Shown here: positions 32,701-43,800 of the stretch, piece by piece | Layout of the letters: every line of letters starts with the position of its first letter | How positions within the stretch are numbered: position 1 is the first letter of the stretch | Assembly: GCF_001653235.2 (NCBI RefSeq) | Contig: NC_035790.1 | Span: 4,092,001 to 4,156,000 of the forward strand | Source of the DNA: Pochonia chlamydosporia 170 | Taxonomy: Eukaryota > Ascomycota > Sordariomycetes > Hypocreales > Clavicipitaceae | Direction of reading: 5' to 3' | Length of the DNA stretch: 64,000 nt | Position numbers and translations under genes: made by a program | The notes under the pieces: model-generated | Databases searched by the model: none | What the model was told of the DNA's origin: nothing | The model's input: the letters and a program-made list of their open reading frames with translations, nothing else

Positions 32701-34565
32701 CGGCCACGAGAGCGGGCAGTGTATCGTCTGCATAAACTTGACGCCTGAATAAATCTCTCTGTCTTGCGGCGAAACCGCTTCCTCACAGCTCTGACAAGGA
32801 ACAATTTTTACGTCGCCCAAAGGCTCCAACGCACATAGCACAGGACGTTGCCTGCCTCAAAATCGACCTGTCTCCTCGTGGCGTGACGCCAGTTCTCCTC
32901 TTGGAACTGTGATCTGAAGTCCTCAAAGCTGTATTCGTTTGGAGGATGGGAGACGTCACAGGCGTGGCGCGATACTGAGCTGAGCCCAAGCTTGACGATT
33001 CGACAGAGGATGAGAAGAGCGCCATCGACGCTACCTACCTAGGTAGTTGAGCAAATAGCGTCACCAAGGTCAGGTCATGTTGGACAGATGGCACCAGTTC
33101 TTAACGCCGACCCTTGATGCTAGGATTTCAGAGGTGATGCTCGGTTGGAGAGGCCGAGTAGCATCTAATGCGGGCGCATCACAACCCACTCCGCTTCTTT
33201 AATGACTTCAAGTTTTGACAAGCAAATAAGGTTGGCTGCCAGTCATTTGCGTCGCTGGCGGTATCCGGGCGTGCGTACGATTCCCAACTGCACGGACTCG
33301 GTATCGATGCTTGCAGGGGACAACGGCGATAAGACGTAACCCTCTTTGGACAACGCCAGATTACTACGGCACGGAATGATTCGATATGATTAGCTCCAAG
33401 AACCACGGCACTTGATACATCAAGCATTCTTCCCCGCCATTGCAGATCTCGACCGAATCCCGCCAGAAGCTCTCAAGTCTGCCATCCGTCGTCATGCACT
33501 GGCCTGACAAGCACATCCAGATGGCTCTTTTGCCCGACCCTCCTATCTCTTGCCTAAGTTGCTCCTTGGCTCCCCACCAAGTCAACTTTCTGGTGTGGAG
33601 ATAGCTTGGCGAGTTGACAGGAGGCTGCCAGGAGGGTGCAAGACAGTATTGTGGACAAGTACGGAGTACCGAGTATAAGTGTCTGGGGTTCAGTCAAGGA
33701 AAATTGATTGTCAAAGCCAACATGCCCTCGATGCACTTCCCTGTTCTCCAAGGTGTCAATCAATCCATGGGGTGCGGTTGACGCAGTAATGCCAGAAATA
33801 AGGAGGCAAGCAAGTGCTCGGCCTTCATGAGGGTGAACCCTGCTCTCGGAACGACAATACCCGAAATAACCTGCCAGGAAGTCGTCCAGTCGCTGCCCGA
33901 GAAAAGACACCGAAATGTCATCCTGGTATGTTGATTATGCAGCTTTTCCAGGTGTGCTGCAGATGCAAGCGCAAACCCAACCGCTACTGGCGCTAACGGG
34001 ACCAGCATGGTGTGCCTTCTTAGTGTGCGCTCTTTTCCTCTAGACGCAGCCGAATGTGAATCACGATCGTCGTTGCGGCCTCTTACTCGTCATCATCGAC
34101 AAGGTGAAAGACGGATATCTTGCGCGTTCGGTTTGCATGCCATTGTGTGGCGTGTTGAGTGAGCCGGGGATGATGGACCGGCCTGTAGTGACATGCCGTA
34201 GGTGGGAGGTAGTTGCATCATGCAGGTAATTTCATGAAGAAAAAAAATGGGCGAGACGATTTAAGGCTGCATGTTGACGACACGACGGACAGTGTAGCTG
34301 AACTAGCAAGAAAGAAACACACCATCACACAATGTCTTGTGCCGGGTAACGCAACACCAGGTCCTGTTCCTACCGACTGGGTTGTTACGTTCTGCCGTGC
34401 CGTTACACCATAAGCCAAAAAGGGTAGGTCAACAACCGCATTTCTAGCAACTACGACGGCAGATATTATTCACTTAGGCTTACCATGCGAAGCTATAACA
34501 CGGATCTGGCAAGCATCCGTCTACCTCGTATCGAACGGTTCTCTGTGTTGATTTGGCCATATCTA

Positions 34566-34687
34566 CAGTCGGTGGTAAAAAGTATTTGTCCATATCCAAG
34601 CGTACACCAACACATTCGCAGTATGTGCCATTGTACACCGAGATATGCAATACCTTCTATGGTTTTAGATAGTTTTCACCCCTACTG
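34566..34687. mobile_element. TA-flanked MITE, copy 1
   Basis: A 122-bp element bounded by TA on both sides (34564-34565 and 34688-34689). The left end reads CAGTCGGTGGTAAAAAGTAT, and the right end, read in reverse, is CAGTAGGGGTGAAAACTATC. These imperfect terminal inverted repeats and TA flanks fit a non-autonomous Tc1/mariner-type element. It is the most diverged of three copies in the window (others at 39659 and 59532). Confidence 0.75.
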
Positions 34688-35133
34688 TAGCACATGAGGA
34701 TAACTGGTGCTAGCTTGAATCCATGGTGTTTTGGATTTGATCGCCAACATTGAACAAATAGGGTACTGCAATGCCGAATCCACTAGGTTCTGTCCGATGT
34801 AAGTACAAAGCTAATAAACTAGCCCCAACTAGAATGGGAAGCTCTGGGTATATGCGAATGATGACAATGATAATGTAAACCACAAGCAAACCAAGACAAG
34901 AGGCACGACAGTGTCAGGATAGAATGCTGCATTTATCTCAGTCATCCTCGCGTACCTACGCTTCACCAAGTAGTCAAAATGTAATATAGCTACATGAACA
35001 TTGACAAAGCATTAAACTTGAGATTCATAGACTCATATCCAAACCGTCAGACTATCTATTCCCGCAAGAGCAACCTTGTCCATTATCATCCCATGCCCCA
35101 GTTCTCAAAACAAGAATCCACACCCTCTCCTAC

Positions 35134-37751
35134 TTAGAAATCCTCCTCGTCCATACCACCGGCTCTCTTCTCCCCAACTTCCCGAATTTTCTCGCCCAAG
35201 ACCGTACGACCGTACCTCTCGGCAACCTTGCCAGCTGCCTCCATCATGCGACCTGTCCTGTCGCGCATGAGCTCCACCATTTCGAGTGCACGCATACCGC
35301 GATCTTCGCCCTGACGACACTCAACTGCCAGTAACTGCAGGAGAGTCTTGTCGATTTCCAGCTCAATACGGGAAAGCAGAGATCTCTGAGTGTGATTACC
35401 AGAGGTTGCGTCAACCAGATCTCGTAGTTGAGCGGCCTGTACACCTTTGAGCATGAATTGCTGCTCGAGTTTTCGATTCTCGGCGTCTTCATCCTCTTCT
35501 TCCTTGTCTTCTGTCATCTCCTCGTCTTCGCCACCCTCAGCGTCGTCACTCTTCTTCTTCTTCTTCTTATCAGGTGGTGATGCTAATGGTATGGAGAAGT
35601 CAAATTCCGATAAGAGTGGTCGCGGGAAATAGGGGTATTGGTCGCCGCCCTTGAGAATGATACAGTGGAACCTGTTGTCTGCTACTGCAATTGGGAAGTA
35701 TGATTCATTCTTTCGCCCAGATGCTAGACGTGAGAGAAGGTTGGTATCCAATAATGGTACCCAGCAAGCCCGAGATGGTTGCCGCCAGTGGAGTAGTGTG
35801 AGTAGAGTGCCAGTTGAGTCGTAAATGCACGGATCCTAAAGTACTGTAAGTTATCCGTCGATGACATGAAATATTGGCTGAAAGTAACAAGGACCTCTTA
35901 CCCCGTTATCTGAGAAGAACACGCTCTTGAGAATTGCCCCTTCTGGTAAGGCTACTGTGTCCTCATTTTGGCATATCTCATCTCGTTTGATATTCTCAAT
36001 TGTGTAGAGTAGACGCGTCCTCCCGTCTGACCCAACAGGACCATTGCCTATTGTGAGGACATAGTCTCTCCAACTAGCGCAAGTTACCATCGGAGAACTC
36101 TTGGGGCGATACACCCGGAAGGGCATGCCGAAGAGAGTGTATACTCGGACGTAGTTGGCAGATGTGGTTACTGTGATGAAGGACTCGCTCAGGGACATGG
36201 CTGTGACAGCCTCTCCCTTTGGAAGCTGTGTTCGCCAATCTGAACGCTGAGTCCAACTCTCGTGTGGTCTGTAGAAAATGTAGGCTGGGGCATCATCTTT
36301 GGGCGGGCTCGAAAACAGCGTGCCGCGTTCATTCAGGCAAGCCTTGTCATAGAGAAACGTGTCTGTGAAGTGAAAATCTCGTTGGAATTCGTGGTCGTAG
36401 AACTCTACCGTCACTGTGTAGTGCGAGTCTTGGTCCACTGTCCACACAAATCCAATGAGATTCAGACACAGGTATTTCCTGTTGCCTCGCCAAGGCGTTG
36501 AACCAGGTTGGAATGCCTCATGATGCTGTGGCTGCATGAGATGCATCCGCTTGCTCGCTGGATCCCCGAACGCATCATCGACATCGCGTACTCGCTTACT
36601 ACCTCGGCCAACGGCATAGCCAGCACCGTCGTCGTCGACTACAAAATCATCATCCTCCGCCTCATCACCAAGCAGGGAGTCTATACTCGCCAAAGAGTCC
36701 CTACGAGGTCGGGTGGGAATTGCTTGTTCTTTGTGGCCATTGATCGGAAATTGCTGTCGGTTTCCTGAGATTTCGGATAAAGGATCGTGAATAAAGGGAG
36801 CTGGTTGGGTGTTGAGCTTCAATAACGGAGAAAATTGGTCAGGAAGGAAGTCTGGGTAGATGAAAACCTCGCCATCGGTAGTTGCGAATGATAATATATT
36901 CCTGGACGGGTGCCAAGCCAGGTCGATGACGTTGGAGTAATCGTATCGCTGTATGACACTCTGGGTTTTGGTTTCCCAGATCAAGACCTTGCCATCCTTG
37001 CCGGCCGAGGCTAGGAGGGCACCGTTCGGAGACCAGGCAATGGCAGTTATATCAGACAGATGGCCGTCGGCAAAACGTCTTTGCTTCTCCCAGTCGTTCT
37101 TGGAGATGACCTGAATATCTTTGGTCGGAGTGGGTACTGCAAAGGCTCGGCCGTCGGGGTGCCAGGCAACTCTTGTCGATACCTCGGCCTCGCTGTCCAC
37201 GGCTCCAATGATTCCATCGACTTTACGGATCAGTTCAGGCTCCTCAGAAGTCAGGGAGTATATGTATATGATGCCGTCAGTGCAAGACAGTGCAGCTAGC
37301 CGTCCCTGAGGGTCCAAGGTGACATGTCTGGCTGGCTTGCTGTGCTCCCGCATATGCTTCACCTGTGTAATGTCCTTGGTATTGACAAGCTTGACACTAA
37401 GCTCATCACTTGCAACCGCACACCACTGAGTGTCGCGGGTCAATGCGACTTCTCTTATCGGAAGATACGGAGGAGAAATCGTTCAAAGTTTGCAGTTTCG
37501 ATATTGTACAGACTGACAGTGCCGTCTTCGGAGCCGACAACAAAGAAGTCCTTTCCAGCTGCGATGGAGACATTTTGTTCTTGGCAGTCGTCGATATTTG
37601 TAGGTTCTCCGTCAGAACCAGTTTTGTAGAGTCGAATTGTATTATTGGAGCCGACGGTCACAAGTCGATTGCCATCTGTCGTATATGCACACCTCGTTGT
37701 TCCTTGGGTGTGGGCTGGCCGTGGCCGTGGTCTGGATGCTGTTGAATCCAT
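35134..37751 (-). CDS. MCL1: DNA polymerase alpha accessory factor Mcl1/Ctf4/SepB, with apparent frameshift
   Basis: Reads on the minus strand from MDSTASRPRPRP at 37751 to about 37467, then in another frame from about 37464 to 35902, then after a 66-nt intron from 35835 to 35134; about 850 aa. Mcl1/Ctf4/AND-1 links the CMG helicase to polymerase alpha and supports sister-chromatid cohesion. The N-terminal WD40 propeller (GNRLVTVGSNNTIRLYK, VGSEDGTVSLYNIETANFER, VTLDPQGRLAALSCTDGIIY, ITAIAWSPNGALLASAGKDG) is followed by an acidic linker (DDDFVVDDDGAGY), the SepB/Ctf4 second propeller (GTLFSSPPKDDAPAYIFYRP, YVRVYTLFGMPFRVYRPKSS) and a helical C-terminal region. Between FERFLLR and LPIREVAL the frame changes; no intron of normal size can join them (a GT...AG of only 20 nt exists). 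It may be an assembly error, a real mutation, or recoding. Confidence 0.85.
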
Positions 37752-38273
37752 GGTTATGTGACTGTAAAAAGCCGTCAATGAATGGATTTACTGTTCAAAT
37801 TGTTTTCAACTCATGTCAAGAATCGACAGAAGCAATCAAGGAAGTACGTCTGGAAAAGGCTGCATGTGTGCCAAGTCGACGCATCAAATGGTAGAAGACG
37901 CGTTGAAGCGCGTTCAGTTTTAATTGATCCCTAGCCAGACACGCGCAAAGCCCCGCGGTACGTACCGTTTGACCTCGACTGCGACGAACATGGATGGGAT
38001 GGCACCTGCCCAGGCCGTTTTGCCCCACCACATCCCACCAACGTCGTCCATCCTCACAATGTCAACGATGATTGGGTGGTGGAAAAGGAAAAAAGGTCTG
38101 GCAGGCACATCCAGGCAGCTTCAATGAAGAAGAACAAGGAGCGCCTTGAACATGAATATTGATCCATTGGACCTTTAATATTTCTCTACAAGGCACTTGA
38201 CATCTGCCATCATTTTTATTCGACTCACACCAAGCATCAAACAGAAGATTTCCTTTTGCCCTGAACAATAACA
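37752..38273. other. Divergent promoter region MCL1 / WD40 gene
   Basis: 522 bp between divergent starts, presumed to hold both promoters. I saw no MluI-box (ACGCGT) of the kind used for replication genes. There is an ACGCGTTG-like sequence near 37899 that is close but not clearly functional. No RNA gene was seen. Confidence 0.4.
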
Positions 38274-39593
38274 ATGCAGTCTGTGGACCCAGACCACTTC
38301 TTCGAGACTGAGTGAGTTTTTTTTTATAACGGCATATCATGAAGAGGCGTAGCAAGACCGGAAGCTGATTTTCAAATAGTGCCTCTCAGGCACAGAGAGC
38401 GAGAAAGGCGGCCAAGGCAGGAAACAAGAATGGCGACCCTTTGAAGATGAAATCCAAGATTCTTGCTGCCATTCCCGACCCCGGATCTCCGCTTTCCACG
38501 ATTTTCATTGCTGAATCTGCAGGTTTCGTTCGCCGTGTCAATTTATCAGTATGGAATACCACTGCAAACTCATGACATATCTATCGGCAGCTTCACCAAC
38601 TGACATATGCAGACCCCCGAGCCACAAGCAACTTATCGTGGCCCAAAAGCTCCGGTTACATGTCTCGCCGTGGGGGGTAAAGAAAACAAGACCATATTTG
38701 CAGGGTCCTGGGATAAGGATATATGGTCATGGGATATCGAGTCACGTCAGCCTGGCCGGAAATATAGCGGCCACTCTGACTTTGTCAAGGCCGTTCTGTG
38801 CACGAAACTCGGCGAGCAGGACATCCTCGTCAGTGGCGGAGCAGACAAGAAGATTATCGTATGGGACATTGAAACGGGCCGTCGTTTGCACACCATACAA
38901 GACCCCACCATGACGATGCTCGCTGTCCAGCATCTAGCTTTGGATCCTGAATACAGTGGTATTGAGAGGTTTGTCTTGTATTGCGCCAGCAGTGATCCAC
39001 ACATTCGTCGATGGGAGGTTACCCTAGACAGCTGTGAGCCATTCACGGAGTCGTGCCATGGCGCGCCTCCTACCGAGAACCTAACGATCGAGGCACACGA
39101 CACGAGTGTCTACAGGTTGGTTTTTGATGAGTTTGCAGAAGATCTCGATTTATGGACAGCCAGTGCAGATGGGACGGCAAAGTGCCTGGAGCGGCGTCAT
39201 GGCTTTGCGGCAGCAGGTTCTCTACAACATGGCGATTACGTGCGCGCAGTCCAACCGACGAGTAATTGGGTAATTACCGCAGGAAGAGACGAGGATGTGA
39301 AAGTATGGGACAGAGCGTCTGGAAAGCTGTACTGCTCGCTGGAGGGGCACTTTGAAGAGATTACGGACTTGCTACTCCTTCGTGATGCTCTGGGTTACCC
39401 CCAGAAAGTCTGTAGCGTCAGCATCGACGGGACTATTCGCACTTGGCCACTACAAAAGGCGAAACTTGATGCTGCCGTCAAAAAGATGGAAGAGGCCAAG
39501 AAACAAAGCACGCAAGAGAAGCAGACAGAAGAGGTGGAAAGCCTGTTGACTGCCGAAGAGGAAGCAGAACTGGCAGCACTGATGGATGACTAG
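38274..39593 (+). CDS. WD40-repeat protein of unassigned function
   Basis: Three exons, 38274-38311, 38380-38548, 38613-39593; 395 aa. At least five WD40 repeats are visible: KTIFAGSWDKDIWSWDIESR, DILVSGGADKKIIVWDIETG, FVLYCASSDPHIRRWEVTLD, LDLWTASADGTAKCLERRHG, WVITAGRDEDVKVWDRASGK, then VCSVSIDGTIRTWPLQKAKL. The protein is therefore a single beta-propeller, likely a scaffold. The C-terminus is a charged helix ending AEEEAELAALMDD. The N-terminal Lys-rich stretch precedes the propeller. Both splice sites are strong (GTGAGT and GTATGG donors, 68- and 64-nt introns). I do not recognise a specific orthologue. It is divergent from MCL1. Confidence 0.85.
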
Positions 39594-39619
39594 GCAGTTA
39601 CCTCCTCTTCGGCAGTCAA
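39546..39619. repeat. Inverted repeat spanning the stop codon of the WD40 gene
   Basis: A perfect 17-bp stem: 39546-39562 (TTGACTGCCGAAGAGGA) is the reverse complement of 39603-39619. The loop of about 40 nt contains the stop codon. It could form an mRNA hairpin around the stop, or it could be the scar of an inverted duplication next to the adjacent mobile element. Confidence 0.8.
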
Positions 39620-39658
39620 GAGGCTGAGGCGGTATACAACACGACGTTAGCTGAGCTA

Positions 39659-39781
39659 AAATTTGTAGTAAAAAGTATTTGCCTGTATCCAAGTATACAC
39701 TAATACGGCTTGATATGCCTCAGCACATAACGCGATATACGGTACCTTTCCCTTGTTCAAATACTTTTGACCCCCCTACTG
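39659..39781. mobile_element. TA-flanked MITE, copy 2
   Basis: A 123-bp element bounded by TA (39657-39658 and 39782-39783), starting 66 bp after the stop of the WD40 gene. The right end in reverse reads CAGTAGGGGGGTCAAAAGTA. The left end has decayed to AAATTTGTAGTAAAAAGTAT, where most changes from the copy at 59532 are C-to-T or G-to-A, as RIP would cause. The interior shares ATATGCCTCAGCACATAA-type sequence with the copy at 59532. Confidence 0.8.
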
Positions 39782-39820
39782 TATACTTGGATGTGGGCAA
39801 ACACACTCATTACCACAGAC
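39782..39820. mobile_element. Inverted partial MITE next to copy 2
   Basis: These 39 nt, read in reverse, match the left end of the copy at 59532 with about four mismatches (CAGTCTGTGGTAATGAGTGT...). They directly abut copy 2 at its TA flank, as if copy 2 had inserted into the TATA inside an older copy of opposite orientation. The sequence left of copy 2 (GCTGAGGC near 39622-39629 and following bases) weakly matches the missing part. Confidence 0.65.
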
Positions 39821-40797
39821 TGCAGGTTTCAATGCTTTACCAGTGCGACCTGCATTGGAAGCTTCGTGTTATTCTTTTCGCCTTCCATTGAACAAGCGCA
39901 ATGTTCTACAACAACAAAGAAAAAAACAAAGCCGGCACGGGGCTTGTCCCATCTTGCCAAGCATCCACGTAAGGGGCGTTGGAGCTACACCAGAAGACGT
40001 GGTCTGTCCGCCCGCCGCTTCGTCAGGTTTTTTTTTAACCTCAAATTACACCGACTGCGCACTCCGTACTGTCTGGTACAGCAGTTGGTCTCGGATGAAG
40101 AAAATGACATACGACATAGTTTGAACTAGGCCACGTCGGCGCCGACGGTGAGGCCGGAAGCTTCCTGTCAATGTTTCGGCCGTCACACCTGGAAAATGGT
40201 GGTCCATGTGCAGGGCCTAGATCGACCTGGAAAAGTGATATCGTTTCGTTTGTAAGACCCTGCATAATTGGACGCACAGGACAGCACAAAAAGCAACTCC
40301 TTTGCAAAAGAACTTGACTTGAAAAAAAAAAAAAAGCTGTTGGGCCAGCACAGCCTCTTGGGGGTGGTTGGACAAGGCCAATGCTATTTCCTGTGTAACG
40401 ATCGAATCTCGCTTTTTGGATCTCCGTCTGGAGCTCATGAAGAAGTTTTTTTCTTACTTTCCCGCTTGGCCCTGTCAAAGTCGAGGGTTTGATATGACCA
40501 GTACGGAGTACGGAGTACGCAGTACAGGACAAGACATTACGGCAATGCGTAGACTGGGAAGCTGGGCTTGACTTCTGAGGCATTATTTTCTCGTTTAATG
40601 TATTGTGATTCTCTCGTATTGGACTTACCGCCATATTTGGCAGGTGAAGGTGATAGATATTATACAGTACATGGCGTCTGAATGTGAAACAAGTTTACCC
40701 CATCTATCCGCCTGATGAATACCATTCACGTCCATTGTCCGCCCCCGCCATTTGTCATTCATCCATCATCACTCACTATTTCTACCTTGTTCCATGC

Positions 40798-40813
40798 ACC
40801 TACCTAGGTAGGT
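40798..40813. repeat. 16-bp palindrome ACCTACCTAGGTAGGT
   Basis: A perfect palindrome in gene-poor DNA. Shorter forms occur at 33035-33046, 43179-43190 and 60668-60677. All lie outside genes. Confidence 0.85.
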
Positions 40814-43800
40814 ATGCTTGCATGTATGCACAGCTATGACTCTTGGGCAGGGCTGTTTCATGAATGCAAAGTCGGGGCATTTTGGCCGAGATCCCATATG
40901 GATACCCGCTCAATGACCTGCAGTTCCGGCTGCCTGAGCGCCCATCGGCATTATTACTGTACTGTGCGGTACTGTACAGTGATTCGATGCTCCGGACACG
41001 GGTTGTGGGCGCCGGTGGACAAAGATGGAGCTGATGGAGAAGAACTGGGGAAAGTCTCTCAGTTAATAAGGTTCAAGGTTTGGTGTTTGTTTTTGCCATG
41101 ACTCGTTCAGTATCGACGGGAAGTTGGTTTGGAGAACATGGCTCTATTCTTGAACTATTTTGAGTAAACCGCTTGGGGCCGAGAATTGGTGTACCTACCT
41201 TGCCAGACTTTTTTCCTCGTGAATTGAGGCCAATCCATATTATGTTTGATGCATTGCGGGCCGCTATTCACCACATGGCGTTGGCTGGAAGCCTTGGTCC
41301 GGTGATGCCTCGACAAAAGAAGGATGAACACACACCGGTCGATAGTGCCGCGGAATGAACAAAGCTTCAGCTTACGAATTCTTCGTCGAGAAGCAGTCCA
41401 GTCCAGTACCAACAATGTGATGTGGACAGTGCTTTCACCACTCCGGCTGCTTTGTGAGCAAGATTCCGACGAGCCAACAACCCCTGTCGGCCATTCCAGT
41501 GTTCTCCGAAGCGTTTGGCAACGCACGGTTCCTGGAGACGACTAAAACGAACAAAAGCCAGCCTCAGTTCCGGGTGCTCTAAGCAATAGGAGTTACCATT
41601 CGTAGTGGAGAACTCTTTCCGTCCTTGTCAATTCAGGGGCTCCTTGTCAAACCAGGGCAACCCATTATTATTACAATCCATGTGGGATAATACGCATACT
41701 CGGAACCACGTACTCCGTATTGCTTGGGTAAGATCGCGGTTCAAAGTTCTTAGGAGATCTCGCCGCCCATCTCTGTGTTAATACATACAGTGGCCATACC
41801 CGTATCGTGAGTGCCCTGGTGGTTGCCACTATCCTTGCCAGGGTCAATCCCCATTCTGGTCACCTTGACCCCCATTGGGAAATTGACCAAGTTGGCTGTG
41901 ACATCCCTTTGCAGCAATACAACATTGAAGTACCCTGACCAGGTTGCCAAGTTTCTAGTCATTTAGTTTCTTCTGCAAATTTCCTGAACAAACCGAAAAT
42001 AGCGATGAGTGAGCAGCCAGGTTCCCTTCTTGGGCCGTGAAAGGTTTTTGCGCAGTTGAGGTTGCGAAGAAGACTTCGGCCGACGATATTATCATATTAC
42101 AAAGTTGCCAAAAACCTTGCAATCATGGGGTTTATCTTCCGAAATTCATCGGACTGTTGTCGATCCTTTTCAAGAATATGGTTTGATCGCGGAAAACCCT
42201 GGACTGGAAGAGTGCGCGAAATTTACATGACGTTCGGAGTTGTGAGGCTTGCGGGCAGAATACCACATGTAGAGCAAGCCACTGCCGACTGAGCATATGA
42301 TTTTGACCATTCTGGCGACCAGACATTGTTTCATCTCGGCATACTTGCTGAAGGAAGCAAATGCAATGCGATTAGTTTTTGAACCAAGGGTCTCATATGG
42401 CCAACCGTATTTGACATATGAAGTCAGGGTTTGTTATGAACGAATTGCTGAGTGATAAATATTGAGAATGCCTGATGGAACTGTTCTTTTGGCCTGTTCC
42501 ACAGACGCTGAGTGGCGAACCAAATCGATGATGATGTTCGTAAGATTCATAAGCGCCAACAAGCCTGCTCAACATGCTACCTCGGTTGTCCCAGTTCGCC
42601 TTTACATTAGCATTCCTACCATAAGGTCAATGCCGGGGAGCATAAAAGTTACAGTGTCGTGCATGAGACTGTCACATTGGCACGTCCATAACGCGAGTCT
42701 CAGTCGAGAAGCTCCTGCAAGCTTATGGCCCTCCTCAGCTCATCCTTCGATGAAACCACGGTCCTGTCGTCCGTGTCTTCGGGCATATGGCCTCTTGCGG
42801 AGCAGGTAATGAGACAAACAAAAGTAACGGCATAAACGATGCGAACTCAAGTGCACAATGGCACACTCAACATTAGGCTGTTGTTCAAAGTTCTTGTATC
42901 TCACAGCTGCAACCCGTTCGCGGTACCACATCCTGACACCTCTTCAGTTGATAATTGGGCCAAGGTTTCCTCGGTGCCTGATGAAGAAACGGAGGCAACT
43001 CCTGACAAGGGGCCCGGTCTTTCGAGCCTCAACAACAGTGGAAACTGCGCACGCGCTGTGGCTGTCCCGGTTACTTGGGTCTCTGCGAAAAGGATTGAAG
43101 GTAAATAGTTGGTCAGGGACTGTGTACCATTGCTGGACATGTGCAAATACAGGTTATACGTACATTGTATCCCACGCTTACCTACCTAGGAATGATGACT
43201 GTGTTGCAACGAAGAGAGACGGGCTTTTGATCAAAGTCAGAGTCGAGAGACGCCGTGAGGGCCACTGTGGACAACCATTTCGTTACTGAGGCCTGTTGGA
43301 CTTTACCCGGCCAGGCGTTCCGGGCGACGACGAGACAATTTTAGCCACTTGATTACTTGAGCTACCTTTCTACAGGATAACATTGAACCGCTTACCCATG
43401 TGATGCAAATTGCCGTTCCTGGATAGCCTCCTGAGTCTACAGGGAAGCAGTGCTAGAATGGGTACAGATCATCCCAGAGCAGAATGCCCAAATTGCAACG
43501 CCTGTGGAGTCGATGGACGACCAACACATTGCCAAGGATAAGCGCCCGTTGGGCCACGAGGCGTCGAGCCGGGGGTAGGAGAGTTCTCCTGTATGTAATT
43601 AATGTGCGGAGCGGCATTTCGGGAATTGGCATCTTTGATCATAATATTTAAAACTCTCGACTTGGAAGTTCTCGTCTTGCCAAGTTGGAGATTCTTGATC
43701 TCGTTAAATTGGAAGATACGAAAGCCACCGCCGGTGATATCGAAGGCTGGGCTTACTCCAGGCTCAGTCTGACATGACAGGGAGAGCTAGTGACGGAAAT

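Larger units (their letters stand above)
28349..35133. other. 6.8-kb gene-poor region upstream of the SFL1-like gene
   Basis: No convincing complete gene was found on either strand over this stretch between the SFL1-like start and the 3' end of MCL1. It contains pentanucleotide microsatellites, one TA-flanked MITE (34566-34687), a CTACCTAGGTAG palindrome (33035-33046), a TACGGAGTAC motif (33660-33669), and two plus-strand fragments with protein-like translation (31964-32230 and 33394-33507). The part near 28.35 kb should include the SFL1 promoter. Confidence 0.5.
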
